Part shown: piece after piece, positions 9,485 through 17,275 of the stretch | Numbering within the stretch: position 1 is the stretch's first letter | Layout of the letters: the number at the start of each line of letters is the position of its first letter | Assembly (NCBI GenBank): GCA_910587245.1 | Contig: CAJULX010000002.1 | Location: 38,617 to 102,616, forward strand | Length of the DNA: 64,000 nucleotides | Direction of reading: 5' to 3' | Source of the DNA: Candidatus Gastranaerophilales bacterium | GTDB taxonomy: Bacteria; Cyanobacteriota; Vampirovibrionia; Gastranaerophilales; Gastranaerophilaceae | Translations under genes and position numbers: made by a program | The notes under the pieces: model-generated | Databases searched by the model: none | What the model was told of the DNA's origin: nothing | What the model saw: only the letters and a program-made list of their open reading frames with translations

Positions 9485-10627
9485 TTACATTACCTTAAAG
9501 CCTATCAAAAGCGAGATTTCGGTATGCGGCATATCAAATGTTTCAGCAAGGCTTTCGCTTGTAACTTCGCCTCTGAACGTGTTTACGCCTGCCCTTAAGG
9601 ATTCACTTTCTTTTAATGCCATAAAGGCTCCGAATTCTCCGATTTTTTGGATATAAGGAAGTATAGCATAAGAATATGCAAAAGACGATGTTCTCGGCGT
9701 TAAAGAGGGTAGATTCGGCACGGCGCAATGTAAAACACCGTATTTTTCAAACACGGGATTTTTCAAAGTGGTGATTCTGTCCATTGTTTCAATGTTTCCG
9801 CCCTGATCAATTGCAACATCTATTATGAAAGAACCTTTTTTCATCTCTGATACAACATCTGCGGATACAAGCTTCGGTGCTCTTCTTCCGGGTAATAAAA
9901 CGGCGCCTACAAGGATATCAGCTTTTTTGCATTCTTCTTTTATGGTGTAGGGGTTGCAATAGTGGGTTTTGAGCGCCCCTTGAAACAGTAAATCCAAATC
10001 CGCAAGGCGTTTAGAATTAATATCCAATACGGATACATCAGCGCCCATTCCAAGTGCCACTTTTGCGGCGTTTACACCTACCGTACCCCCGCCTATAATT
10101 ACCACTTTTCCGGGCTGTACTCCCGGTACTCCGCCAAGAAGCACGCCTGAACCGCCATTTACTGATTCAAGATAATTTGCACCGAGCTGGATACTTAGTC
10201 TTCCGGCTACTTCACTCATCGGTCTTAAAAGCGGAAACTCGCCGTTTTTATCAGTAACGGCTTCTGCTGCTATCGCGCATACTTTTTTATTTAAAAGCTC
10301 CTGCGTAAGCTCTTTTTCAACCGCAAGGTGCATATATGAAAAAATAACCTGATCTTCTTTAAAATATTGATATTCACACTTTTGCGGCTCTTTTACCTTG
10401 ATGATGACATTTGCTTTATCCCAGATTTCTTCATTGCTGCCTGCAATTTTTGCGCCGCTTTGAATATACTGCTCATCGGTAAAACCGCTTAAAAGCCCTG
10501 CGTTATGTTCAATTAAAACTTCATATTCATCTTTTGTAAGCATTGCAACGCAATCGGGGGTTAAAGCAACCCTTGTTTCATCGGTTTTTAGCTCTTTTAA
10601 TATACCGAATACGGTCTTCATTTTCAT
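9485..10627 (-). CDS. ald: Alanine dehydrogenase
   Basis: The enzyme interconverts alanine and pyruvate plus ammonia using NAD. The 380 residues begin with GILKELKTDETRVALTPD. They contain the substrate lysine K79 (IKVKEPQ), the catalytic histidine H100 (SYMHLA) and the NAD-binding glycine loop IGGGTVGVNAAKVALGMGADVSVLD from 178. The C-terminal half contains LPNLPSLTPRTSS, a variant of the family's dimer and nucleotide segment. An AAGGA site ten bases before the first ATG supports the start. It sits between pyrF and proB; placing alanine/pyruvate exchange with proline synthesis may reflect nitrogen or redox balance, an inference from position only. Confidence 0.93.
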   Translation of the reverse strand: MKMKTVFGILKELKTDETRVALTPDCVAMLTKDEYEVLIEHNAGLLSGFTDEQYIQSGAKIAGSNEEIWDKANVIIKVKEPQKCEYQYFKEDQVIFSYMHLAVEKELTQELLNKKVCAIAAEAVTDKNGEFPLLRPMSEVAGRLSIQLGANYLESVNGGSGVLLGGVPGVQPGKVVIIGGGTVGVNAAKVALGMGADVSVLDINSKRLADLDLLFQGALKTHYCNPYTIKEECKKADILVGAVLLPGRRAPKLVSADVVSEMKKGSFIIDVAIDQGGNIETMDRITTLKNPVFEKYGVLHCAVPNLPSLTPRTSSFAYSYAILPYIQKIGEFGAFMALKESESLRAGVNTFRGEVTSESLAETFDMPHTEISLLIGFKVM

Positions 10628-10639
10628 AAATTAATATCC

Positions 10640-11404
10640 TTATACAGCCTTTGTTGAAAGGGCTTCTTCAATTTCATCAATTATAAGCTGAATTGCGCCT
10701 GTTTTATCATCTGCATTTGTAACGGGGCGCCCCACTACCATATAATCAACCCCTGACAGCATAGCATCCGTTGGGGTTACGACTCTTACCTGATCATTTA
10801 CGACGCTCCATGTGGGCCTTATTGCAGGACACACTATAATAAAATCCTCGGGACATTCTTTTCTTATTACAACGGCTTCTGAAGCGGAAGCTACAACACC
10901 GTTCAGGCCTGATTCATAAGCCATTTTTGCAAGAGATGCCACATAATCATCAATATTCATATTAACATTTAATTCTTCGGTTAAAGTTTTTTGTCCGAAG
11001 CTTGATAATAGTGTCACACCAAGGATTACAGGCTCTTCCATATTATATTTTTTAGCGGTTTCACAGGCCAGTTTTACCGTTGTTGTAAGCATTTTTGAGC
11101 CGCCTTTAATATGTATATCAAAAAAACTGATACCGTTTTTTACAAGATTGGCGCTTGCTCTTGCAACGGTATTCGGGATATCGTGAAATTTACCGTCAAA
11201 AAAGACTTTTCCGCCTTCATCATGAATCATCTTTATAACATCCGAACCGACGGAGGTATACAATTGAAGCCCTACTTTAAAAAACCCCGTGTAGTCTTTT
11301 AATTCACGTACAAGCTTTTTTGCTTCGTTAAAATCATCCACATCTAAAGCCAGAATGAGCCTGTCTTTCGGGTTTTTCGGTTTTTCAAATGCCATATTAT
11401 ACAT
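10640..11404 (-). CDS. pyrF: Orotidine 5'-phosphate decarboxylase, copy 1
   Basis: This enzyme decarboxylates OMP to UMP. The catalytic D-K-D set is D70, K72, D75 (FDGKFHDIPNTV), with the substrate-binding CPAIRPTW and the phosphate loop VVGRPVTNA at the C-terminus. It is a short type I enzyme of 254 residues. The first ATG is only two bases from an AAGG site, so the second ATG at 11393-11395 may be used. A second, divergent PyrF lies in the pyr operon at 16544. This copy leads the ald-proB-proA-nadA operon, outside the pyrimidine cluster. Both active sites look intact, so it is not a decayed duplicate. Confidence 0.93.
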   Translation of the reverse strand: MYNMAFEKPKNPKDRLILALDVDDFNEAKKLVRELKDYTGFFKVGLQLYTSVGSDVIKMIHDEGGKVFFDGKFHDIPNTVARASANLVKNGISFFDIHIKGGSKMLTTTVKLACETAKKYNMEEPVILGVTLLSSFGQKTLTEELNVNMNIDDYVASLAKMAYESGLNGVVASASEAVVIRKECPEDFIIVCPAIRPTWSVVNDQVRVVTPTDAMLSGVDYMVVGRPVTNADDKTGAIQLIIDEIEEALSTKAV

Positions 11405-11449
11405 TGCCTTACAATAATAACGGTAACTAATTTTATCATAATTTTATAA

Positions 11450-11463
11450 ACAATTGCAATTGT
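11450..11463. promoter_or_regulatory. Perfect palindrome upstream of the pyrF-ald-pro-nadA operon
   Basis: ACAATTGCAATTGT is a perfect 14-base palindrome about 45 bases upstream of the pyrF start, in the expected promoter area. It may be an operator; no matching regulator can be named. Confidence 0.35.
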
Positions 11464-11496
11464 TTTGGCGGGCTGTATAAGGGTAATTATTTGCAA

Positions 11497-11523
11497 AATA
11501 AAAAACCGCTTTTTAGGCGGTTT
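11497..11523 (-). terminator. Intrinsic terminator of the 165-residue unknown gene
   Basis: A 7-bp stem (AAACCGC with GCGGTTT, loop TTTTTAG or its complement) is followed on the minus strand by a T-rich run. It separates the unknown gene at 11622-12119 from the pyrF operon. Confidence 0.8.
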
Positions 11524-11621
11524 AATTGAAATAGGAGGAATATAATCGGTTAAATTAGGAGAAATAAAGAGAGGAATAGTAATTCTTTTATAAAGGGCTG
11601 TTTGTAAATTGGCGCCCTGTC

Positions 11622-12119
11622 TTATGCTACAAGATTTAAAGGTGTATGTTCTTCTTCTTTTTCTTCATTTGCAGATTGGTTGAAAGAGAAGGGGTTTGAG
11701 CCTTTTTTATCTTTCTGTGTTTCAAAAACATTCAAAGAAGCTTCAATATTGCCGATTTCTTCAAATGTTTCCATTTCAGCATTTGCATTAACGTGAAGTT
11801 TGCCTTCAACATTTCTTTCGATTGCTTTCGGATTGTATATTTGAGCTGCCGCCTGAGCGTTTAAAGCCTGCACTGATTGAAGAGCGGTTACATTGTTCAT
11901 TAAGCCTGCGCTTGTCATAGCGATTTGTCTTTGAACATCAAGGCTTACTTTGCTTGAATAAAGGTCTACGCCTTGAGTTGTTCTTGTGAATTTTGTTAAA
12001 TCGGCTTTTGAAACGTCAACTCTTTTGTTTTCAAGAGAACCTAAGATATCAGCGGTAACTTTATTTACATTGTTGATATCAATGCCGTTATATGAAGCTG
12101 TTAGTCCGTTGATACTCAT
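11622..12119 (-). CDS. Unknown 165-residue protein
   Basis: No family is recognised. The protein begins MSINGLTASYNGIDINN and has no signal peptide or membrane segment. Its middle (about 65-105: SLDVQRQIAMTSAGLMNNVTALQSVQALNAQAAAQIYNP) is alanine- and glutamine-rich and likely helical. The C-terminus is acidic and low in complexity (NEEKEEEH). It is a single-gene unit with its own intrinsic terminator. Codon use matches its neighbours, and a GGAG site lies about 14 bases upstream of the start. The gene is probably real because of the terminator and the long clean frame. Confidence 0.7.
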   Translation of the reverse strand: MSINGLTASYNGIDINNVNKVTADILGSLENKRVDVSKADLTKFTRTTQGVDLYSSKVSLDVQRQIAMTSAGLMNNVTALQSVQALNAQAAAQIYNPKAIERNVEGKLHVNANAEMETFEEIGNIEASLNVFETQKDKKGSNPFSFNQSANEEKEEEHTPLNLVA

Positions 12120-12258
12120 TGTTCTTTATTGTTCTCCATTGTTCCTTATGTTATTCTTATCGGCAGACTCCTCTAAAAACATTAGGTTTTTTAATTTGTT
12201 TGTTACAATTGTTTACATAATATTTATTTACATGGCATTTTTTAGTGTTTTTTTAAAG

Positions 12259-12350
12259 TATAATCGTTACTATGAAAAGGAAATTTTTAGAAAAATCATT
12301 TTCATATAAAAAGTATTAGAAAGAAAGGCGTTTTTGCCTTTCTTTTTTTA
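12259..12350 (+). promoter_or_regulatory. Leader of the pyr operon with promoter, early hairpin and terminator (possible attenuator)
   Basis: A perfect TATAAT (12259-12264) predicts transcription from about 12271. The first 33 bases can fold on themselves: ATGAAAA at 12272 pairs with TTTTCAT, with an inner AATTTTT/AAAAAT pairing. A 15-residue reading frame (MKRKFLEKSFSYKKY) ends at 12319. It is followed at once by a 10-bp terminator stem (12320-12329 with 12336-12345) and a T run. A second mini frame (12350-12394) ends in TGA overlapping the ATG of pyrK. This arrangement resembles pyrimidine-sensing attenuators, but a simple terminator of a tiny transcript is also possible. Confidence 0.5.
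12320..12348 (+). terminator. Strong intrinsic terminator upstream of pyrK
   Basis: AAAGAAAGGC (12320-12329) and GCCTTTCTTT (12336-12345) form a perfect 10-bp stem with a six-base loop, followed by T residues. No complete plus-strand gene precedes it, which suggests a regulatory role. Confidence 0.85.
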
Positions 12351-12390
12351 TGGCTGAAATGCTTGTAAAATCTAAATATAGCAGGAAAAA

Positions 12391-13116
12391 ATGAAAAAAA
12401 ATCATAAAGGAAAAATTTTAAATATTGAAACTGTTGCTAAAGACATGGTTAAAATGCAGTTTGCAACCGAATTGGAGAGTATTCTGCCCGGGCAGTTTGT
12501 ATCAATTTTAATCCCGAATAAAACGCTGCGCCGTCCTTTCAGTGTGGCGGATTTTGCAAAAGGCGTTATCACCGTTATTTTTAAAGTAAAAGGAGACGGT
12601 ACAAACTATTTAAAATCGTTAAAAACAGGCGATATTATTGATTATTTGGCTCCTCTCGGAAACACGTTCAGCCTTGCAAATTCGGGTGAAAAAGCACTTT
12701 TAATCGGCGCAGGGATAGGAATTGCACCCATGCTTTATCTTAATAAAACTTTACGGCAAAATGGGGCTGAAACATTCTTAATATCAGGATTCAGAAATGA
12801 GGAAGAAGCTATAAACGGTTCTGACAAAACGGTTATAGGCGGCAGCGTTCTTGATAATATTCAAAATATTATTGATGAATTTAAGCCTGAAATTATTTAT
12901 TCCTGCGGACCGAAGATTGTTCTTCAAATGGTTTGTGATATTGCAAAAAGAAACGGCATAAAAGCTGAAATTGCAATGGAAAAGGTTATGGCATGCGGAA
13001 TCGGGGTATGCAGAGGGTGTGTAATTAAATTAAACGGTAAAGAAGGGGTAAAAAACGCTTCCGTGTGTGCGGACGGGCCTGTATTTAACGGTGCGGAGGT
13101 AATATGGGAAGATTAG
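12391..13116 (+). CDS. pyrK: Dihydroorotate dehydrogenase electron-transfer subunit PyrK
   Basis: PyrK carries FAD and a 2Fe-2S cluster and passes electrons from PyrD to NAD in class 1B enzymes. The FAD motif RRPFSVAD is at 48-54 and the nucleotide loop GAGIGIAPM at about 106-114. The cluster cysteines are C202, C207, C210 and C226 (CGIGVCRGC and VCADGP). The length of 241 is usual. It opens the UMP operon and overlaps pyrD by 13 bases. An AGGA site precedes the ATG. Confidence 0.96.
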   Translation: MKKNHKGKILNIETVAKDMVKMQFATELESILPGQFVSILIPNKTLRRPFSVADFAKGVITVIFKVKGDGTNYLKSLKTGDIIDYLAPLGNTFSLANSGEKALLIGAGIGIAPMLYLNKTLRQNGAETFLISGFRNEEEAINGSDKTVIGGSVLDNIQNIIDEFKPEIIYSCGPKIVLQMVCDIAKRNGIKAEIAMEKVMACGIGVCRGCVIKLNGKEGVKNASVCADGPVFNGAEVIWED

Positions 13117-14060
13117 CGGACGAATTTAAAAATTCTGCAGGACAGTTTGTTGATTTATCTGTGGATTTTAAGAAATTTAAAATGAAAAACCCCGTTATGA
13201 CGGCATCAGGGACATACGGCTACAGCGATGAATTTGATGCGTTTTTAAATGTTAAAAATCTCGGTGCCATTGTAACTAAAGGGGTTACGCTTGAAGTTCG
13301 CCCTGGAAACGAAGGCAGAAGGATATTTGAAACGGAAGCAGGCATGATTAACCGTATAGGGCTTGAAAATGTCGGGATTGAAGCGTTTTTATCCGACAAA
13401 TTGCCGAAATTAAAGGAAAAAGGTATAAATTTTGTTTTAAATATTGCGGGCAAAACGGTTGATGATTATGTTCGGCTGGCTGAAATATGCGAAAATAAAG
13501 GAATTACGGCAATTGAAACAAATGTATCCTGCCCAAATGTGAAAAGCGGATGTCTTGAATTTGGCACCGATAAAAACTGTCTCTATGACTTGATTTCAGG
13601 AATAAGAGAGAAATATAACGGATTTTTGATTGTAAAATTGACTCCGAATGTTACAAATATTGAGGAATTGGCGCTTGCCGCTCAAAATGCCGGTGCCGAT
13701 TGTATTTCAGCGATTAATACGCTTAAGGGTCTTGGGGTGGAATTGAATTTTAACGGTACGAAGGTGTCAAAATCTTTTGTGCAGGGCGGTTTAAGCGGAA
13801 GATGCGTAAAACCTGTTGCGCTTTCTATGGTAAAAAGGATTAAAGAGGCTGTAAACCTTCCTATTATTGGTTTAGGGGGAATTTCATGCCTTAAAGATTT
13901 GCTGGAATTTGTTGCGGTAGGCGCAGATGCGGTGCAAATCGGAACGGAAAATTTTACAAACCCTGATATAGCTGAAAGACTGGTATATGAACTGGCTGAA
14001 TTTATTGCCGTACAAGGATTTAAAGATTTTAATAATTTAAAAGAGGAGCTTAGAAGATGA
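13104..14060 (+). CDS. pyrD: Dihydroorotate dehydrogenase class 1B, catalytic subunit PyrD
   Basis: This FMN enzyme oxidises dihydroorotate to orotate. The catalytic base is C143 in TNVSCPNVK, the class 1 signature. MTASGTYGYSDEF, KLTPNVTNI, SAINTLKG and the FMN phosphate segments GGLSGRCVKPVALSMV and IIGLGGI are present. Pairing with pyrK marks the NAD-linked heterotetramer, so the cell does not need a quinone for this step. The start overlaps pyrK, and the stop overlaps pyrE by four bases (ATGA). Confidence 0.96.
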   Translation: MGRLADEFKNSAGQFVDLSVDFKKFKMKNPVMTASGTYGYSDEFDAFLNVKNLGAIVTKGVTLEVRPGNEGRRIFETEAGMINRIGLENVGIEAFLSDKLPKLKEKGINFVLNIAGKTVDDYVRLAEICENKGITAIETNVSCPNVKSGCLEFGTDKNCLYDLISGIREKYNGFLIVKLTPNVTNIEELALAAQNAGADCISAINTLKGLGVELNFNGTKVSKSFVQGGLSGRCVKPVALSMVKRIKEAVNLPIIGLGGISCLKDLLEFVAVGADAVQIGTENFTNPDIAERLVYELAEFIAVQGFKDFNNLKEELRR

Positions 14061-14632
14061 GCGAAATAGATGTTAAGAATTTATTAATAGAAGCTGACGG
14101 CTTACTGCACGGGCATTTTTGCCTCACAAGCGGTTTACATTCGGATACTTATTTTCAATGTGCAAAACTTTATCAATATCCTGATTTGGTTGAAAAAATC
14201 GGTATTGAACTGGCAAAAAAGCTTGAAGGGCTTGAATTTGATACAATTGTAGCACCTGCAATCGGTGCGGTAATTTTCGGGTATGAAGTTGCAAAACAGG
14301 CTAAAAAACGCAATTTATTTGTTGAAAGAAAAGACGGCGTAATGCAGCTAAGACGCGGATACAGCTTGAAGAAGGGCGAGAAAATCGTAATAATTGAAGA
14401 CGTTATTACAACGGCAAGAACGATTTTTGAAACAATGGATGCCGTTAAAGAATTTGAACCTGAAGTTGTTGGAGTGGGCTGTATTGTAGATAGGACGCAG
14501 GGAAAGTTGGATGATAAATTAAAAATTAATTCGCTTTTAAAAATTGACCCTGTTGTTTATGAACCGGCAAATTGCCCTATGTGTAAGGAAAATATTCCTG
14601 TTGTGAAACCGGGAAGCAGAGTCGGGGCTTAA
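14057..14632 (+). CDS. pyrE: Orotate phosphoribosyltransferase
   Basis: PyrE joins orotate to PRPP, giving OMP. The PRPP-binding loop is KIVIIEDVITTARTI (about residues 108-122), and the catalytic flexible loop contains FVERKDGVMQLRRGY. The C-terminal part has a CPMCKEN segment, seen in the PyrE group typical of Thermus and Cyanobacteria-like lineages. The length of 191 is normal. It is coupled to pyrD by a four-base overlap and is three bases ahead of pyrB. Confidence 0.94.
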   Translation: MSEIDVKNLLIEADGLLHGHFCLTSGLHSDTYFQCAKLYQYPDLVEKIGIELAKKLEGLEFDTIVAPAIGAVIFGYEVAKQAKKRNLFVERKDGVMQLRRGYSLKKGEKIVIIEDVITTARTIFETMDAVKEFEPEVVGVGCIVDRTQGKLDDKLKINSLLKIDPVVYEPANCPMCKENIPVVKPGSRVGA

Positions 14633-14635
14633 AAA

Positions 14636-15562
14636 ATGGCAAATTCAGCGTTAAAATTAGAACATCTGATTGATATTAAAAGCCTTGAAACATCTGAGAT
14701 TGAGGCAATTGCGGAACGTGCGCTTGAAATTAAAAACGGTGCAAAACCCTTATCTTGCGCGGGTAAACATGCTGCCTTGATGTTTTTTGAAAATTCCACA
14801 CGTACAAAATTTTCATTTGAAATGGCTTTAAATAAGCTTGGTACAAGTGTTTATAATTTTGAAACGTCTAAATCTTCTCTTTCTAAAGGGGAAGATTTTT
14901 TTGATACGTTAAATAACCTTGCCGCTATTGGATTTGACGCGTGCATTATCCGTACAAGCGAAGAGGGGCTTATAAACAAGACGATAAAGGAAGCTGAAAA
15001 CGGCAAAAAATTTTTTAAAAATATAGCTCTGATTAATGCCGGGGAAGGGGCTTCGGCTCATCCGACGCAGGCACTGCTTGATTTTGTTACAATAAAGGAA
15101 AATTTTAAGAATTTAAACGGTCTAAACCTTGTAATAGCTGGGGATATACGTCATTCAAGAGTTGCAAAGTCAAATATAGAGCTTTTAACAAGGTTTGGAG
15201 TAAATATAAAGTGTGCCGCACCTGAATATTTCAAGGATGAAAACCTGAAAAATATTGTGTGGTGCGAAAATTTGAAAGAAGCTCTTAAAGATGCGGATAT
15301 AGTAATGACCTTAAGGATTCAAAAGGAGAGAATTCAAGGTATAATTGAGTTTGAAGATTATATTAAGAATTTTCAAGTGAATGAGAAAAATCTGCCCGAC
15401 GGGTGTCTTTTAATGCACCCCGGGCCTGTAAACCGCGACGTTGAGCTAAGTTCCGTGCTTATTGATTCAAAAATCGGAAAAACAATTTTAAATCAGGCGC
15501 ACAACGGTGTTTTTGCCAGAATGGCAGTATTGGAGGCAATTTTAGGGGGGTGTAATGTCTAA
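14636..15562 (+). CDS. pyrB: Aspartate carbamoyltransferase catalytic subunit
   Basis: PyrB condenses carbamoyl phosphate with aspartate. The carbamoyl phosphate loop is STRT at 54-57 (FFENSTRTKFSFE). SAHPTQALLD, the dimer segment LRIQKERI and MHPGPVNRDVEL complete the signature of the aspartate (not ornithine) enzyme. There is no pyrI regulatory subunit next to it, so it probably acts as a trimer or with PyrC, as in many bacteria. It overlaps pyrC by eight bases. Confidence 0.96.
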   Translation: MANSALKLEHLIDIKSLETSEIEAIAERALEIKNGAKPLSCAGKHAALMFFENSTRTKFSFEMALNKLGTSVYNFETSKSSLSKGEDFFDTLNNLAAIGFDACIIRTSEEGLINKTIKEAENGKKFFKNIALINAGEGASAHPTQALLDFVTIKENFKNLNGLNLVIAGDIRHSRVAKSNIELLTRFGVNIKCAAPEYFKDENLKNIVWCENLKEALKDADIVMTLRIQKERIQGIIEFEDYIKNFQVNEKNLPDGCLLMHPGPVNRDVELSSVLIDSKIGKTILNQAHNGVFARMAVLEAILGGCNV

Positions 15563-16547
15563 AATAAGGACTATACCTGCATTTATAGATATGCACACTC
15601 ATTTAAGAGAACCCGGATTTGAGCAGAAGGAAACGCTTGAAACAGGTATGGCAGCCGGGATTAAGGGCGGTTACGGTACATTATGCGCTATGCCGAATAC
15701 TAAACCTGTTGCTGATAATCCTGATGTGATAAGGTTTTTGCTTGAAAAAACATCAAAGAACCCTATGATTGATGTTTATCCGATTGCCGCAGTGACGAAA
15801 AATCTTGATACTACTGAACTTGTACATTTTCAAAACCTGAAAAATGCCGGTGCTATTGCATTTTCGAATGACGGGCTTCCGATTTTGGATAAAAGTGTGT
15901 TTAAAAACGCCCTAATGTCAGGTGAATTGATACTTTCTCATCTTGAAGATGAAACAAATGAAGCTATATGGCAGATTGAAGTATTTAAAACGGTGCAGAA
16001 TATGGCAAATGAAGGATTATGTCCTAATCCGAAGCTGCATTTCTGTCATATATCAAAAAAAAGCACGCTTGATGTTATTAAAAAGGCGAAGATTCAAGGC
16101 TTTAAGCTTACCTGTGAAACAGCACCTCACTATTTTACTTTGACAAAAAAGGATGTAACGTCAAACGGGGTCTTTAAAATGAACCCTCCATTGGGGGAAG
16201 AAGCGGACAGACAGGCTGTTATAGAGTGTTTGAAAGACGGAACCATTGATGTAATCGCAACAGATCATGCGCCGCATACGGTTGATGAAAAACTGGCGCC
16301 GTATTCGGCTTCGCCAAACGGGATAGTCGGTCTTGAAACAGCCTTCCCGCTTGCACTTAACGTACTTTCTTTAGATGAAATTATTGAAAAAATGTCTTAC
16401 AATCCTGCAAGAATTTTAGGAATTGAAAACAAGCGGGAAATAAAGGTGGATTTAGAGGAAAAATGGGTGGTGAAATCGGCTGAATTTCAATCAAAATGTA
16501 AGATTTCGCCTTATGAGAATATGGAATTAAAAGGAAGAGTTCTATGA
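15555..16547 (+). CDS. pyrC: Dihydroorotase, class I type with short N-terminus
   Basis: PyrC cyclises carbamoyl aspartate to dihydroorotate. The zinc motif DMHTHLREPG (H14, H16) lies only about 10 residues from the start, followed by CAMPNTKP, FSNDGLPI, CHISKKST, CETAPHY and ATDHAPHT. In most class I enzymes about 45 residues precede the HxH motif and form half of a beta sandwich; here they are missing, giving 330 instead of about 420 residues. The C-terminal strands of that sandwich (KWVVKSAEFQSKCKISPYENMELKG) remain. The start is fixed by its overlap with pyrB, and no upstream in-frame extension is plausible. All metal ligands look present, so activity is expected. Confidence 0.92.
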   Translation: MSKIRTIPAFIDMHTHLREPGFEQKETLETGMAAGIKGGYGTLCAMPNTKPVADNPDVIRFLLEKTSKNPMIDVYPIAAVTKNLDTTELVHFQNLKNAGAIAFSNDGLPILDKSVFKNALMSGELILSHLEDETNEAIWQIEVFKTVQNMANEGLCPNPKLHFCHISKKSTLDVIKKAKIQGFKLTCETAPHYFTLTKKDVTSNGVFKMNPPLGEEADRQAVIECLKDGTIDVIATDHAPHTVDEKLAPYSASPNGIVGLETAFPLALNVLSLDEIIEKMSYNPARILGIENKREIKVDLEEKWVVKSAEFQSKCKISPYENMELKGRVL

Positions 16548-17275
16548 ATATTAATGAAAAAATAAAAGAGAAAATCGTTCTGGCGCTTGATGTTGAAGAA
16601 CTTGAAGAAGCCAAAAACCTTGTAGACAGCTTATATCCGTATGTCGGTACATTTAAAGTAGGTTTGCAGCTTTATACAAAATACGGAAATGAAGTCATAA
16701 ATTACATTTCAGGGAAAAATTCAAATTTCTTTTTAGATGTGAAACTTCATGATATTCCAAATACTGTTGAAAAAGCCAGCGAAAATGTGGTTTTAAGAGG
16801 TGCAAATTTCTTTAATGTGCACGCCACAGGCGGTTTAAAGATGATGGAAGCTGCCGTGCGCGGAGCGAAAAAAGCAAGCGAAACCCTTGGAAAAAAAGCG
16901 CCCGTAATTCTTGCTGTTACTATGTTAACAAGCATTTCGCAGGAAGTTATGGATGATGAATTTGAAATTAAAGCTGATGTTTCGGAATTTGCAATCCGTC
17001 TTGCTAAACTTGCTAAAAAAGCAGGAATGACAGGGGTTGTGGCATCTTCACTTGAAGCACGCAGAATAAAAGAAGCCTGCGGTGCTGATTTTAAGGTATT
17101 GTGTCCCGGAATCCGCCCCGAATGGAGCGCAAAAGATGACCAGAAGCGCCTTGCAACTCCTAAATTTGCAATAAATGAAGGCGCTGATTATCTTGTTATC
17201 GGAAGGGCTGTAACCAAGGCAGAAAGCCCGCTTGAGGCTATGAAAAAGATTTATGATGAAATTGGAGAAATATAA
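16544..17275 (+). CDS. pyrF: Orotidine 5'-phosphate decarboxylase, copy 2
   Basis: This is the pyr-operon copy of the UMP-forming decarboxylase. The D-K-D catalytic set is D65, K67, D70 (LDVKLHDIPNTV), with CPGIRPEW and VIGRAVTKAE at the C-terminus. The length is 243. It is clearly homologous to the copy at 10640, sharing FKVGLQLYT and HDIPNTV, but differs over most of its length, so this is an old duplication or a transfer. It overlaps pyrC by four bases, and its stop is directly followed by the carA ATG. Confidence 0.95.
   Translation: MNINEKIKEKIVLALDVEELEEAKNLVDSLYPYVGTFKVGLQLYTKYGNEVINYISGKNSNFFLDVKLHDIPNTVEKASENVVLRGANFFNVHATGGLKMMEAAVRGAKKASETLGKKAPVILAVTMLTSISQEVMDDEFEIKADVSEFAIRLAKLAKKAGMTGVVASSLEARRIKEACGADFKVLCPGIRPEWSAKDDQKRLATPKFAINEGADYLVIGRAVTKAESPLEAMKKIYDEIGEI

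Noticed and set aside
11986..12309. Hydrophobic 107-residue plus-strand frame
   Set aside because: Its first half is antisense to the 165-residue gene, its composition follows AT-rich intergenic DNA, and no ribosome site is visible.
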